In this document: one piece after another, positions 17,951 through 27,918 of the stretch
Position numbering within the stretch: position 1 is the first letter of the stretch
Layout: the number at the start of each line of letters is the position of its first letter
From: Planctomycetota bacterium
Lineage (GTDB): Bacteria; Planctomycetota; PLA2; JAEUHO01
Length of the DNA: 64,000 nt
NCBI GenBank assembly: GCA_028281445.1
Contig: JANQJW010000024.1
Span: 62,001-126,000, forward strand
Reading direction: 5' to 3'
Notes under the pieces: model-generated
Told to the model about the DNA's origin: nothing
Seen by the model: the letters and a program-made list of their open reading frames with translations, nothing else
Database searches by the model: none
Position numbers and translations under genes: made by a program

Positions 17951-18508
17951 ATGGGGAAGGTCGAGGATCTCGCCGCCGTCTACGAGCGGCACATCGCTGC
18001 GCCGTGGCAACGAACCGTCGCCGGCGCGCAGCGCGTCATGATGGTTGTCTACGACAAGGGGCTCGAGCGCACCTTCCGAGCGCGGAAGGATGAGTTCGCA
18101 CAGCGAACGCGGAGTGCGGGCCACGAGTGGGTGGAGTTCGACTGCACACGATGCTTCGCCCAATGGATGGTCAAGGACGAGTACCGCGAGGCGTACTTCG
18201 AGTCGCCCGAGGACCTTGCCATGAAGCTCGAGGGGGAGTTCATGGACGCCGTCGTCGAGCCGCTGCGCAGGGTGCTCCGTGAGGCGTCAGAGGACACCGT
18301 GGTCGCGTTGACGGGCGTCGCGGCCCTGTACGGCTTCGCGCACGTCTCTGAGGTCATCCGCGCTGTGGAGCCGGATGTTCGGGGCCGCCTCGTCGTGTTC
18401 TTTCCTGGTTCCAAGGACGGCAACAACTACCGGCTGCTCGATGCGCGGGACGGATGGAACTACCTGGCCTTCGGCATCACGCTCCAGGGCGCGAGGGAGA
18501 TGGCATGA
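17951..18508 (+). CDS. brxB: BREX protein BrxB (DUF1788)
   Basis: The 185-residue protein is of the DUF1788 family. The helix-rich first half (VEDLAAVYERHIAAPWQRTV) leads to EWVEFDCTRCFAQWM. The diagnostic C-terminal block is GRLVVFFPGSKDGNNYRLLD followed by ARDGWNYLAFGITL. GGGGAA upstream sets the start at 17951. BrxB is required for BREX activity, but its biochemistry is poorly defined. The stop overlaps the brxC ATG (ATGA), which indicates translational coupling. Confidence 0.92.
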   Translation: MGKVEDLAAVYERHIAAPWQRTVAGAQRVMMVVYDKGLERTFRARKDEFAQRTRSAGHEWVEFDCTRCFAQWMVKDEYREAYFESPEDLAMKLEGEFMDAVVEPLRRVLREASEDTVVALTGVAALYGFAHVSEVIRAVEPDVRGRLVVFFPGSKDGNNYRLLDARDGWNYLAFGITLQGAREMA

Positions 18509-21500
18509 AGATTCACGAGACCCTCGATCGCGACCCTAGAGAGAGCGCCCTTGCCAACGGCGGTCAAGCACGTCTCACCACCGGACAGGACGAGCGTGCC
18601 CTGCAGGAGTTGCGCGCTGAACTGGAGACGTTCGTATGCGAGGGGCAGTACGGTGACGCGCTGGAGCGCATGCTGCGCAGCTACCTGACGCAGCTCGGGC
18701 GGCCCCGCCAGAACATCGCCTGGGTCAGCGGCTTCTTCGGCTCCGGGAAGTCACACCTCCAGAAGGTCCTCGCCCACTTGTGGACGGACACGGCCTTTCC
18801 TGACGGCACGACGGCTCGTTCTCTGGTGCGCGACCTGCCCGACGACGTCCAGGCGGCGCTCCGCGAGCTCGACACGCATGCCGCGCGCATCGGCAAGGCG
18901 CCTGTGGCCGCTGCCGGCACGCTGCCCTCAGGGGGTGCGGACCAGGTTCGTCTGACGGTTCTCGCCGTCGTGCTCCGCGCGGCCGGGCTTCCGGAGAAGT
19001 ATCCCCAGGCCCAGTTCTGCTTCTGGCTGCGCGAGCAGGGATGGCTCGATCGTGTCCGCGAGTCCGTCGAGGCCGCTGGCAAGGACTGGCTCCGGGAACT
19101 CTACAACCTCTACGTGAGCGGTCCGATTGCCGAGGCCGTCCTGGCCTGCGATCCCGACTTCGCCCGGGACGTCAAGGAGGCCCGGCAGGTCCTTCGTCAG
19201 CGGTTCCCGAACCCGACGGGGGACATCACGACCGCTGAGTTCATCGAGGCCTGCAGGCAGGCGCTCGCACCCGATGGGGAGCTTCCGCCGACGGTGCTGA
19301 TCCTGGACGAGGTGCAGCAGTACATCGGCGACTCAACCGATCGTGCCGTCGTCGTGACCGAGGTGGCGGAGGCCATCCAGACCCAGCTCGACAGTCGAGT
19401 GATGCTCGTGGCCTCGGGCCAGTCAGCCCTGGCCGCAACGCCCCTGCTTCAGAAGCTCAAAGATCGGTTTCGCATCACGGTGCAGCTCTCCGACACCGAT
19501 GTCGAGGCCGTGACACGCAAGGTGCTGCTGCACAAGAAGGCCAGTGCCAAGGATCCCGTGCAAGGCGTGCTGACCCGGAATGCCGGAGAAGTGTCGAAGC
19601 ACCTGCAGAGCACGAGCCTTGAGCAACGCCCATCCGATCGAGACGTTGCCGTGGCCGACTACCCGCTCCTACCTACGCGCAGGAGGTTCTGGGAGGAGTG
19701 CTTCCGCGTCGTTGACGCCGCGGGTACGCACAGCCAACTACGCTCCCAGCTTCGCATCCTTCACGACGCACTGCAGGCCATCGCCACACAGGACTTGGGG
19801 GCGGTCATTCCCGCCGACGCCCTCTACGAGGCGATCGCCCCCGACATGGTCAATACCGGGGTCCTGCTCAACGAGCTTGCCACGCGCATCCAGGAGCTCG
19901 ACGACGGCACGGCCGAAGGAAAGCTCCGCCGACGCATCGGTGGTGTGGTGTTCCTGATCGGGAAGCTCCCCCGGGAGAAGGGTGTGGATGTGGGCGTGCG
20001 GCCCACGGCACGCATGGTCGCGGATCTCCTCGTGGATGACATCGAGGGGGACTCGGGTCCGTTCCGCCGGCACGTCGAGGAGTCCCTCGAGGCGATGGTC
20101 GAGGACGGCACGCTCATGAAGGTGGGAGAGGAGTACCGCCTCCAGACCACGCAGGGCGCTGAGTGGGATCGCGCCTTTCGGGAGCACGCGGGCGCCATCC
20201 GTCAGCGCCACGCCGAACTGCAGGCCAAGCAGGATCAGCTGTTCCAGGCCGCCGTCCAGACGGCCGTCGCGTCGATCCGTCCCCTGCACGGTGAGGCGAA
20301 GGTGCGACGCCAGCTCACCCTTCACGCTCGAAATGAACGACGCGAACGCGCAGGGGATGACATCGTTGTCTGGCTGCGGGACGGTTCCTCCACGACGCAG
20401 AAGACGGTGGAAGGCGATGCACGGGAAGCTGGGCACGAAGATCCCACGCTCTACGTGTTTATTCCGAAGCCGAGCGAGGACCTCAAGGCCCGCATTTGCG
20501 AAGCCGAGGCGGCCCAGCGTGTGCTCGACGCCAAGGGCATGCCGACCGATCCGCCCGAAGCGCGGGAGGCCTGCGAGAGCATGCAGAGCCGGCGCCGCAA
20601 GGCTGAGGACGAACGCGATGGGCTGATTCGCGATCTCCTCGCCGCAGCGAAGGTCTACAAGGGCGGCGGCACGGAGGTCTACGGCGAAGGGCTGCGGGAG
20701 AAGCTTGAGGCCGCAGCTGAGGCCGCGCTCGCGCGTCGTTTTCCCCGTTTCGACGAAGCGGATCACAAGGCCTGGCCGGCGGCACTCAAGCGCGCCAAGG
20801 ACGGCAGCGACACGCCGCTTCAGGTCGTGGGATGGGACGGGCGCACCGAGGAGCATCCGGTCGTCAAGGAGGTGCTTGCCGCGTGCGAGCGCGGCTCGAC
20901 GGGGGCCGCGGTGCGGAAGGCGCTTGAGGGCGCTCCGTTTGGATGGCCGCGGGACGCGATTGACGCTGCGCTGGTGGCGCTGCACCGTGCCGGCACCGTG
21001 CGGGTTCTCCACAACGGGAAGCCCCTCTCCCCAGGAAGCCTCGACCAGAACAAGATCGCGAAGGCGGAGTTCCGCCCCGAGAAGGTGGTGCTCTCCGTCC
21101 AGGACAAGCTCGCCCTGCGCGGGCTCTATCAGCAGGCTGAGGTCGCAGCGAAGTCGGGGGAGGAGGAGGTGAAGGCCCCCGTTTTTCTCGCGTGCCTGCG
21201 GGAACTTGCCCGCGAGGCCGGTGGTGAGCCACCGCTCCCGCCACGTCCTTCCACGACGCATCTCGATGAGATCGGCCGCCTGACGGGCAACGAGCAACTC
21301 GGCGCCTTGCTCGAATCCAGGGAGGCGCTCGGAGACAACATCGCTGCGTGGCGGGCTAGGGCTGAGCTCGCCCGCACCCGCGATGGACGCTGGTGCGTTC
21401 TCGAACGGCTTGCAGAGCGGGCCGAGGGCCTCGCTGCCCTGGACGAGGTTCGTCCGGAGATGGACGCGATCATCAAGGGTCGAACGTTGCTCGACGACAC

Positions 21501-21954
21501 CGACTACGTCGGGCCGCTGTGTGGGAAGCTCGAGGGCGCGCTGCGCGATGCGATCCGAGCGGCTCATGGGCGCTGCGTGGAGGTGCGCGACGAGCGCATG
21601 GCGGAGCTCGAGGCCTCCGAGGATTGGCGGAAGATTGCGGAGGAGCAGCGCGAAGCCATCGTCAACTCGAACTACCTTGGTGTGATTCCGCCCCTCGACG
21701 TCGGATCCGAGGACGCGCTGCTGCAGGCTCTGGAGCGGCGTACCCTTCGCGGGTGGACGGAGCTCGCCGAAGCTCTGCCCCAGCGGTTCGCAAGGGCTCG
21801 CGAGGAGGCAGCCAGAGCTCTTGAGCCGAAGGTCCAGCGCGTGTCTCTTACGAGCAGTGTGCTGCGAAGCGAGGGCGACGTGACCTCGTGGGTGGCCGAG
21901 GCACAGGCCACGTTGCTCAAGAAGCTCGGCGACGGTCCGGTTGTGATCGGATGA
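18505..21954 (+). CDS. brxC: BREX ATPase BrxC (PglY-like)
   Basis: The 1149-residue protein has an N-terminal AAA+-type ATPase domain with the P-loop SGFFGSGKSHL (about residues 75-84) and Walker B VLILDEVQQYI near residue 265. Sensor-like VMLVASGQSAL follows. Long helical and winged-helix regions carry EEYRLQTTQGAEWDR, a feature of BrxC/PglY proteins. Length and domain order match BrxC of BREX systems, where it forms a large ATPase assembly with the other components. It starts by ATGA overlap with brxB and is followed by pglX after 13 bp. Confidence 0.93.
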   Translation: MKIHETLDRDPRESALANGGQARLTTGQDERALQELRAELETFVCEGQYGDALERMLRSYLTQLGRPRQNIAWVSGFFGSGKSHLQKVLAHLWTDTAFPDGTTARSLVRDLPDDVQAALRELDTHAARIGKAPVAAAGTLPSGGADQVRLTVLAVVLRAAGLPEKYPQAQFCFWLREQGWLDRVRESVEAAGKDWLRELYNLYVSGPIAEAVLACDPDFARDVKEARQVLRQRFPNPTGDITTAEFIEACRQALAPDGELPPTVLILDEVQQYIGDSTDRAVVVTEVAEAIQTQLDSRVMLVASGQSALAATPLLQKLKDRFRITVQLSDTDVEAVTRKVLLHKKASAKDPVQGVLTRNAGEVSKHLQSTSLEQRPSDRDVAVADYPLLPTRRRFWEECFRVVDAAGTHSQLRSQLRILHDALQAIATQDLGAVIPADALYEAIAPDMVNTGVLLNELATRIQELDDGTAEGKLRRRIGGVVFLIGKLPREKGVDVGVRPTARMVADLLVDDIEGDSGPFRRHVEESLEAMVEDGTLMKVGEEYRLQTTQGAEWDRAFREHAGAIRQRHAELQAKQDQLFQAAVQTAVASIRPLHGEAKVRRQLTLHARNERRERAGDDIVVWLRDGSSTTQKTVEGDAREAGHEDPTLYVFIPKPSEDLKARICEAEAAQRVLDAKGMPTDPPEAREACESMQSRRRKAEDERDGLIRDLLAAAKVYKGGGTEVYGEGLREKLEAAAEAALARRFPRFDEADHKAWPAALKRAKDGSDTPLQVVGWDGRTEEHPVVKEVLAACERGSTGAAVRKALEGAPFGWPRDAIDAALVALHRAGTVRVLHNGKPLSPGSLDQNKIAKAEFRPEKVVLSVQDKLALRGLYQQAEVAAKSGEEEVKAPVFLACLRELAREAGGEPPLPPRPSTTHLDEIGRLTGNEQLGALLESREALGDNIAAWRARAELARTRDGRWCVLERLAERAEGLAALDEVRPEMDAIIKGRTLLDDTDYVGPLCGKLEGALRDAIRAAHGRCVEVRDERMAELEASEDWRKIAEEQREAIVNSNYLGVIPPLDVGSEDALLQALERRTLRGWTELAEALPQRFARAREEAARALEPKVQRVSLTSSVLRSEGDVTSWVAEAQATLLKKLGDGPVVIG

Positions 21955-21967
21955 GCGGGGGCGCAGC

Positions 21968-24900
21968 ATGAACGCACTGGCCTCCGATCTGCGCCGGCGT
22001 CTCGAGAGCACGATCCAGGATGCCCGCGCGGCGGCCGAGGATGGCGCTTCGCAAGCCTTGGAGGCCCTTGCCGTCGGCCGCGCTGCGTTCCACGAGGCCA
22101 TGAACTCGGAGGAGAAGGTGCTGCGGAATCGTCTCCGCGCCCACGGTCGCCAGCTCGGTGACGTGAGGCAGCCTCGGGGGGAGCAGGCAATCGACCGCCT
22201 GCGCCACGAGATTGCGTACGAGCACTGGCACCGCATGCTCTTCGCACGCTTTCTGGCTGAGAACGACCTCCTCATCGAGCCGAGCAGTGGCGTCGCTGTC
22301 TCGCTGGATGAGTGCCGCGAACTCGCGCGTGGGCGCGGTGAGGACCCGTGGGCGCTGGCTGCGAGTTTCGCGGAACGAATGCTCCCTCGGATCTTCCGCA
22401 GCGACGACCCCGCGCTCGAGGTCACCCTGCCGCCCGAAACGCGCCAGCGTCTTCGCACCCTGCTATCCGAACTGCCGTCCGAGGTCTTCATCGCTGCCGA
22501 CGCGCTGGGTTGGACGTACCAGTTCTGGCAGAACGCCGAGAAGAAGTCCGTCAACGCGCGGCGCAAGTCCGGCGAGAAGATCACGGGAAGGACACTGCCT
22601 GCCGTCACGCAGCTCTTCACCGAACCCTACATGGTGCAGTTCCTGCTGCACAACACACTCGGCGCCTGGCACGCAGGCAAGTTGTTGGCGCAGGACCCCG
22701 AGTTGGCCGCGTCAGCGGCTTCCGAACAGGAACTGAGCGAGGCCGTCGCGCTGGATGGCTACACGTTCGACTACCTGCGCTTCGTCCGCTCGTCGCGTGA
22801 CGGCGACGAGGACGGCCGCCCCACCGGTCCGTGGCGGCCGGCGGCAGGAAGCTACGCCACGTGGCCTGCAGCGGCGCGAGACGTGACGGTGCTCGATCCG
22901 TGCTGTGGGAGCGGACACTTCCTGGTGGCGGCGTTCGACGTACTCGTGCGGCTCCGCCGTGCTGAGGAAGGGCTGGCGCTGGACGACGCCTGCCGCGCCG
23001 TGCTCACGGACAACGTGTTCGGCTTGGAGCTCGATCCTCGCTGTACCCAGATCGCGGCCTTCCACCTGGCATTCGCCGCGTGGCGACTGGCGGGCAGCCC
23101 GATTGACCTGCCAGCGCTGAATATCGCCTGCTCAGGCATCGGGCCAGAGGCGACTAAGGAGGAGTGGCTGTCCCTCGCGGAGGCAGCCGCAGCGAAGAGC
23201 GGGATGTCTGCGAGGAAGGACCTCTTCGGGTCCGAGGACTCACTGCTGTCCTCCAGCCTCAAGACCGGGCTCACCGCACTTCACGAGCAGTTCGCCTTGG
23301 CGCCCGAGCTCGGCTCTCTTGTCGATCCGAGGGCGACCACCGGCGATCTCTTCACTGCGGACTACGATCGGCTGGAACCACTACTTGAGAGCGCCCTCGC
23401 TGCGGAGACGAACGACGAGGAACTCCACGAGCGCGCCGTGGCTGCCCACGGCATGGCGAGAGCGGCGCGGATCCTCACCGGGACCTACACACTCGTGATC
23501 ACCAACGTGCCTTACCTGGGCCGGGGCGATCAAGGCGAGATTCTGCGAGCCTATGCGGAGTCTCACCACAAGGAGGCCAAGAGCGACCTTGCGACCCTGT
23601 TCGTCTCGCGGATGTTGCGCTGGATCGAATCGAACTCGCATCCAGGGACAATCGCGGCGGTCACACCCCAGAACTGGCTCTTTCTCACGAGCTACAAGAA
23701 GTTCCGCACGCGCCTCCTCAAGGAGCTGACGTGGGAGATGGTGGTGCGCCTTGGCCCCGGTGCGTTTGAGACGATCAGCGGCCATGTTGTCAACGTGGCG
23801 CTGCTTTCGCTTTCGGGAGTAAAGGCTGACGGGGAGCACGCAATCGCCGGGCTCGACGCATTGTCCGCAGTCTCGCCGGGGGCCAAGGCCGCCCTCCTAC
23901 GCCGCGACGGCGCGGTGATCCTGCTTCCACAAGGTGATCAGCGCTCCAATCCCGACGCCTGCATTTCTTTCGCGAAACGCAGCGACTCCGCGCTCACCGG
24001 CGAGGTCGCGCGGTCATTCCAGGGGGTGAAGACGGGGGACGATCAACGGTTCAGGCGGCACTGGTGGGAGGTGCCAGCCTCGCTGGAGCGATGGCGCTTC
24101 TACCAGACCACAGTCGATGCGACTGAGCACTGGGCCGGGCTCCTCTACCGAATCGACGCGAAGGACAGCGACCGCCAATGGGCGCGCCCGCAGGGGAAGG
24201 CGGCATGGGGTCGATCCGGCGTGGCGATCAGTCAGATGAGCAACTTGCCGGTGGCCCTGTACTCGGGCGAGGTCTTCGACAGCAATATGTCAGCTCTCGT
24301 GCCCACGCGGTCGGAAGACGTCCCAGCGCTCTGGTGCCTGTGTTCCGATGAGTCTTTCTGCGCCCATGTGCGGACCTTCGATCAGTCGCTCAAGGTCCCG
24401 AACGGAACGTTCGAGAAGCTCTCCTACGATCCTGCCCATTGGGAGCGCGTTGCTGCCACGAAGTACGCTCGCGGACTGCCCGAGCCGCAGAGCAACGACC
24501 CCACACAGTGGATCTTCCATGGCCACCCGGCCCATGCGGATTTGCACTCGGTTCTGCATGTCGCGGTCGCCCGCTTGCTCGGCTGCCGCTGGCCACCGGA
24601 GCTGGACGGGGAGATGAGGTTGGCCGAGGAAGCGCGACTCCTCGTGGATCAGAACGCACGCTTCGACCAACACCGGGACGAGGACGGCATCGTGTGCCTC
24701 GCCGCGCTCCAGGGTGAGGCTCCGGCGGCCGCTCGGCTGAGGGCGGTACTGGCCGATGCGTACGGCGCGGCGTGGTCGGCAGCGCAAGAGCAGGATGTTC
24801 TTCGGGCAGCAGGGGAGCACTTCCACAAGGGGCGCGTTCAACGGTCACTCGACGTGTGGCTTCGCGATCGCTTCTTCGTCGAGCACGTCTCCCTGTTCCA

Positions 24901-25585
24901 CAGGCACCCGTTCATCTGGCACGTTTGGGACGGGCACCCGGATGGATTCGGTGCGCTGGTCAACTACCACCGACTAGCAGGGCCTGATGGCGAGGGCCTG
25001 CGTACACTGGAAGCGCTGACCTTCACATACCTCGGTGCGTGGATTACCCGCCAGCGGCAGCAGGCGGCTGCAGCAGAGGAGGGAGCTGAGGGGCGACTGG
25101 CGGCGGCACTGGTGCTTGATGCGGAGTTGCGCAAGATCATCGAGGGAGAGCCGCCCTACGACCTCTTCGTGCGCTGGAAGCCACTGCACAAGCAACCGCT
25201 CGGCTGGCATCCCGACGTCAACGACGGCGTCCGCCTCAACATCCGACCGTTCCTCATGGCCCGAGATGTCAAGACCAAGGGCGCCGGCATCCTGCGGGCT
25301 AGGCCAAACGCGACGTGGTGCAATAGTAGGAAGCTGGGTGTACGGGACCGTGGCAAGGAGCCTGATGTCCTGCGGCCCCGGGAGCCCTACCCGTGGTTCT
25401 GGGGCTGTGACCCTGAGGCACATCCCGAGCATCGCATCGACTTCGGGGCGGAAACATCCGGTGCGTCCCGAGCCGGGGCTGACTTCGACGGAACTCGTTG
25501 GAACGGCCTCCACTACACGCGCCGCGCCAAGGAGATCGCCATGGAGCGGGCGCGCGTTGGACGCGAAGGGGAGGCAGCCCAGTGA
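21968..25585 (+). CDS. pglX: BREX adenine-specific methyltransferase PglX
   Basis: This 1205-residue class I N6-adenine methyltransferase is expected to mark the host chromosome at the BREX site. Motif I is VLDPCCGSGHFLVAAFD (about residues 308-323) and motif IV is TNVPYLGRGDQ (about residues 511-521), so the catalytic tetrad is NVPY rather than NPPY. GLELDPRCTQIAAFHLAFA follows motif I as the second SAM-contact strand. The N-terminal 300 residues are helical, and the C-terminal half probably carries target recognition. The GTGA overlap couples it to pglZ. The NVPY form is, to my memory, seen in some large Eco57I-like PglX proteins. Confidence 0.93.
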   Translation: MNALASDLRRRLESTIQDARAAAEDGASQALEALAVGRAAFHEAMNSEEKVLRNRLRAHGRQLGDVRQPRGEQAIDRLRHEIAYEHWHRMLFARFLAENDLLIEPSSGVAVSLDECRELARGRGEDPWALAASFAERMLPRIFRSDDPALEVTLPPETRQRLRTLLSELPSEVFIAADALGWTYQFWQNAEKKSVNARRKSGEKITGRTLPAVTQLFTEPYMVQFLLHNTLGAWHAGKLLAQDPELAASAASEQELSEAVALDGYTFDYLRFVRSSRDGDEDGRPTGPWRPAAGSYATWPAAARDVTVLDPCCGSGHFLVAAFDVLVRLRRAEEGLALDDACRAVLTDNVFGLELDPRCTQIAAFHLAFAAWRLAGSPIDLPALNIACSGIGPEATKEEWLSLAEAAAAKSGMSARKDLFGSEDSLLSSSLKTGLTALHEQFALAPELGSLVDPRATTGDLFTADYDRLEPLLESALAAETNDEELHERAVAAHGMARAARILTGTYTLVITNVPYLGRGDQGEILRAYAESHHKEAKSDLATLFVSRMLRWIESNSHPGTIAAVTPQNWLFLTSYKKFRTRLLKELTWEMVVRLGPGAFETISGHVVNVALLSLSGVKADGEHAIAGLDALSAVSPGAKAALLRRDGAVILLPQGDQRSNPDACISFAKRSDSALTGEVARSFQGVKTGDDQRFRRHWWEVPASLERWRFYQTTVDATEHWAGLLYRIDAKDSDRQWARPQGKAAWGRSGVAISQMSNLPVALYSGEVFDSNMSALVPTRSEDVPALWCLCSDESFCAHVRTFDQSLKVPNGTFEKLSYDPAHWERVAATKYARGLPEPQSNDPTQWIFHGHPAHADLHSVLHVAVARLLGCRWPPELDGEMRLAEEARLLVDQNARFDQHRDEDGIVCLAALQGEAPAAARLRAVLADAYGAAWSAAQEQDVLRAAGEHFHKGRVQRSLDVWLRDRFFVEHVSLFHRHPFIWHVWDGHPDGFGALVNYHRLAGPDGEGLRTLEALTFTYLGAWITRQRQQAAAAEEGAEGRLAAALVLDAELRKIIEGEPPYDLFVRWKPLHKQPLGWHPDVNDGVRLNIRPFLMARDVKTKGAGILRARPNATWCNSRKLGVRDRGKEPDVLRPREPYPWFWGCDPEAHPEHRIDFGAETSGASRAGADFDGTRWNGLHYTRRAKEIAMERARVGREGEAAQ

Positions 25586-27918
25586 GCACGACCGTTCGCG
25601 AGACCGGGGAGACGATGGCTGCGACTCTCGCGAGGGAGTTGCGCGGCTGCGTTGCGGCCCCGGCAGGCGTTGCACCCCCGGTTGCGATTCTCTTCACCGA
25701 TCCTGCTCGGGAGTGGTTGGCGCTACGCGATGTGCTGCTCGCTGAACTGCCCGAGCTAGTCATCCTCGGGGAATACGATCCGGATCAGCGCACCGGCCCC
25801 GCACTCTGGCTGCGGTGCCTCGTGGAGAGAAGCCTAGACGATCCCGAGCTGCCTCCGGACCTCCCGCCGATTCTGCTGCTTCCGGGAGTCGCTCGCCAGC
25901 ACCTGCGCGCAGGCGAGGACTGCGCGCCAGCGCTCCGTCCGTTGGTGGAGTTGATGTATCGCGGGACGCTCTGGCTCCACGCCGGCCGCGATTGGAGCGT
26001 CTCGGCTTTCCTCACGTCGGCGCAGGGCCTCGGTCTCGATATTGCCCGGGACGAGGGCACGAAGGCGGCCCTCGGTCGCGCGATCGCCGAGATCGCACTT
26101 ACTCCACTACCTCAGCTTCGAGGTCGGCGCCTGGATGCGGAGGATTTCGACCGCCTTCTAAGCCCGGACCCAGTGCGGAACGTCCTGCGCTGGATGAGCG
26201 ACCCCGAGGGCACGCGCACCAGGCTGGGCGAGAACGGTTGGGGAGCGTTCGCAAGCCGGTGCCGCGAGCAGTTTGGGTTCGATCCTGAGGGGGAGCCCGA
26301 CGTCGCCGCAGGCGCGCTCCTGGGTGCGGGGGAGGGACCATGGGGTGAGGTCTGGCGGAGGTTCACGGAGGCGCCCTCGAGCTACCCGGGCATCGCAGCC
26401 CTGCTTCACCGTAGCCGCCCCGGAGGAACGCTCCCGCTTCACCGCGAACCATGGCCGGATCTCAACGAGTCCTCAGAAGATGAGGCACGACGTGAACTCC
26501 GGCGCATCGGAAAAGCGTCACATGACGAGGCTTGCAGCGCATTGATCGACCTGGATCGGCGACATGCCGAACGCAGGGACTGGGTATGGGCGCGCCTGGG
26601 CCTTTCTCCAGTCGCGCGGGTGCTCGAGCCTCTGGCACGACTGGCAACCGCGGCGGCCCAGGCACTGGGCGGCACCGACCCTGATGAGATCGCCAAGGTC
26701 TACGCCGAGCGAGGGTGGCAAGCGGACGCCGCGGCCTGGGAGGCCGTCGCCATGGCGCCTACGGCCGACGAGGCTCTGGTGGGCAGGGTCGTCGCGAACC
26801 TGCTTGCTCCCTGGCTTGACACCTCCGCTCGGGCATTCCAGAAGGCTCTCGAGCGCTCCCCGCTCCCTACGCCTCGCGAGCAAGGGGTCGTCGAGGCCGG
26901 CGACGACGGCTGCGTGCTCTTCTCCGACGGCCTGCGCTACGACCTCGCCGAGCGGTTGGCCGAGAGGCTAGAGGGCCGCGGACTCTGCGTGGTACTCGCT
27001 CGCCGCTGGGCCGCAGCACCGACTGTCACCGCATCGGGGAAGCCTGCCGTGACGCCGGTTGCCGATCGGGTACGTGGGAGCACCCTGGAGGCCAACTTCG
27101 GCGCCACGCTGACGCCTGGCAACAAGCCGGCGGACGCCAAGAACCTCCGTGCGGCGCTGGAGGAGCGGGGCTATCAGATTCTCGGGACCGGCGAGTTCGA
27201 TGCTCCCATGAGCACGCCGGCCAAGGGCTGGCTGGAGTTCGGCGATATCGACACACGGGGCCACCAGGTTGGGGGCCGACTAGCGCGCTACCTCGACGAG
27301 GAGCTTGACCGCCTGGTCGAGAGGATCGCCTCGCTCTTGAACTCGGGCTGGAAGCACGTGCGTGTCGTCACCGACCACGGCTGGCTCCTCCTGCCAGGAG
27401 GACTGCCGAAGGTTGACCTCCCCAAGCATCTGACGGAGTCGCGCTGGGCTCGTTGCGCTGTGCTTTCACCGGGCGCGCAGCCTGATGTACTGCGCCATGC
27501 CTGGAGCTGGAACGCCGCGGAGTCCTTCGCATACGCCCCCGGGATCGCCTGCTTCAACAAGGCCCCCGAGTACGCCCACGGCGGTCTGAGCATTCAGGAG
27601 TGCCTGATCCCCGAGCTGTTCGTCGAGCGCACGGAGCCCGTCGCGCGACGGTTGGCGGTCGCGTCTGTGACTTGGCGAGGACTTCGCTGCTTCCTGGAGA
27701 TAGATGGGGGCGGGGACGGCCTCGTGGCCGATCTTCGGCTCGAGAGCCCCTCAGGCGCCTCCGTCGTGGCGAGCGCCAAGCCCGTCGATGCCGACGGGAC
27801 CGTGAGCCTCGTCCTTGCCGACGACGAGCACGAAGGGGCTGAACTCGTTCTCGTGCTCGTGGACGAGAGCGGGCAGATCCTCGCCCAGTACCCCACCCGC
27901 GTAGGAGCGAACTCATGA
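25582..27918 (+). CDS. pglZ: BREX phosphatase-like protein PglZ
   Basis: The 778-residue protein starts at a GTG that overlaps the pglX stop, with GGAGG upstream. The C-terminal half is the alkaline-phosphatase-superfamily PglZ domain: VLFSDGLRYDLAERLAERL (Asp near residue 448) is the metal-binding strand and RVVTDHGWLLLPGG (near 596) is the second metal site. The N-terminal half has a Rossmann-like start (VAILFTDPAREWLALRDVLL) and an ATP-independent scaffold as in other BREX PglZ proteins. PglZ is the signature BREX gene and is essential for defence. It overlaps brxL by ATGA. Confidence 0.93.
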   Translation: MSTTVRETGETMAATLARELRGCVAAPAGVAPPVAILFTDPAREWLALRDVLLAELPELVILGEYDPDQRTGPALWLRCLVERSLDDPELPPDLPPILLLPGVARQHLRAGEDCAPALRPLVELMYRGTLWLHAGRDWSVSAFLTSAQGLGLDIARDEGTKAALGRAIAEIALTPLPQLRGRRLDAEDFDRLLSPDPVRNVLRWMSDPEGTRTRLGENGWGAFASRCREQFGFDPEGEPDVAAGALLGAGEGPWGEVWRRFTEAPSSYPGIAALLHRSRPGGTLPLHREPWPDLNESSEDEARRELRRIGKASHDEACSALIDLDRRHAERRDWVWARLGLSPVARVLEPLARLATAAAQALGGTDPDEIAKVYAERGWQADAAAWEAVAMAPTADEALVGRVVANLLAPWLDTSARAFQKALERSPLPTPREQGVVEAGDDGCVLFSDGLRYDLAERLAERLEGRGLCVVLARRWAAAPTVTASGKPAVTPVADRVRGSTLEANFGATLTPGNKPADAKNLRAALEERGYQILGTGEFDAPMSTPAKGWLEFGDIDTRGHQVGGRLARYLDEELDRLVERIASLLNSGWKHVRVVTDHGWLLLPGGLPKVDLPKHLTESRWARCAVLSPGAQPDVLRHAWSWNAAESFAYAPGIACFNKAPEYAHGGLSIQECLIPELFVERTEPVARRLAVASVTWRGLRCFLEIDGGGDGLVADLRLESPSGASVVASAKPVDADGTVSLVLADDEHEGAELVLVLVDESGQILAQYPTRVGANS

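Noticed and set aside
19738..22620. 960-codon open frame on the minus strand
   Set aside because: It is antisense to brxC and pglX; composition is Arg/Ser/Leu-rich with no family motif, an effect of high GC on codon position 3.
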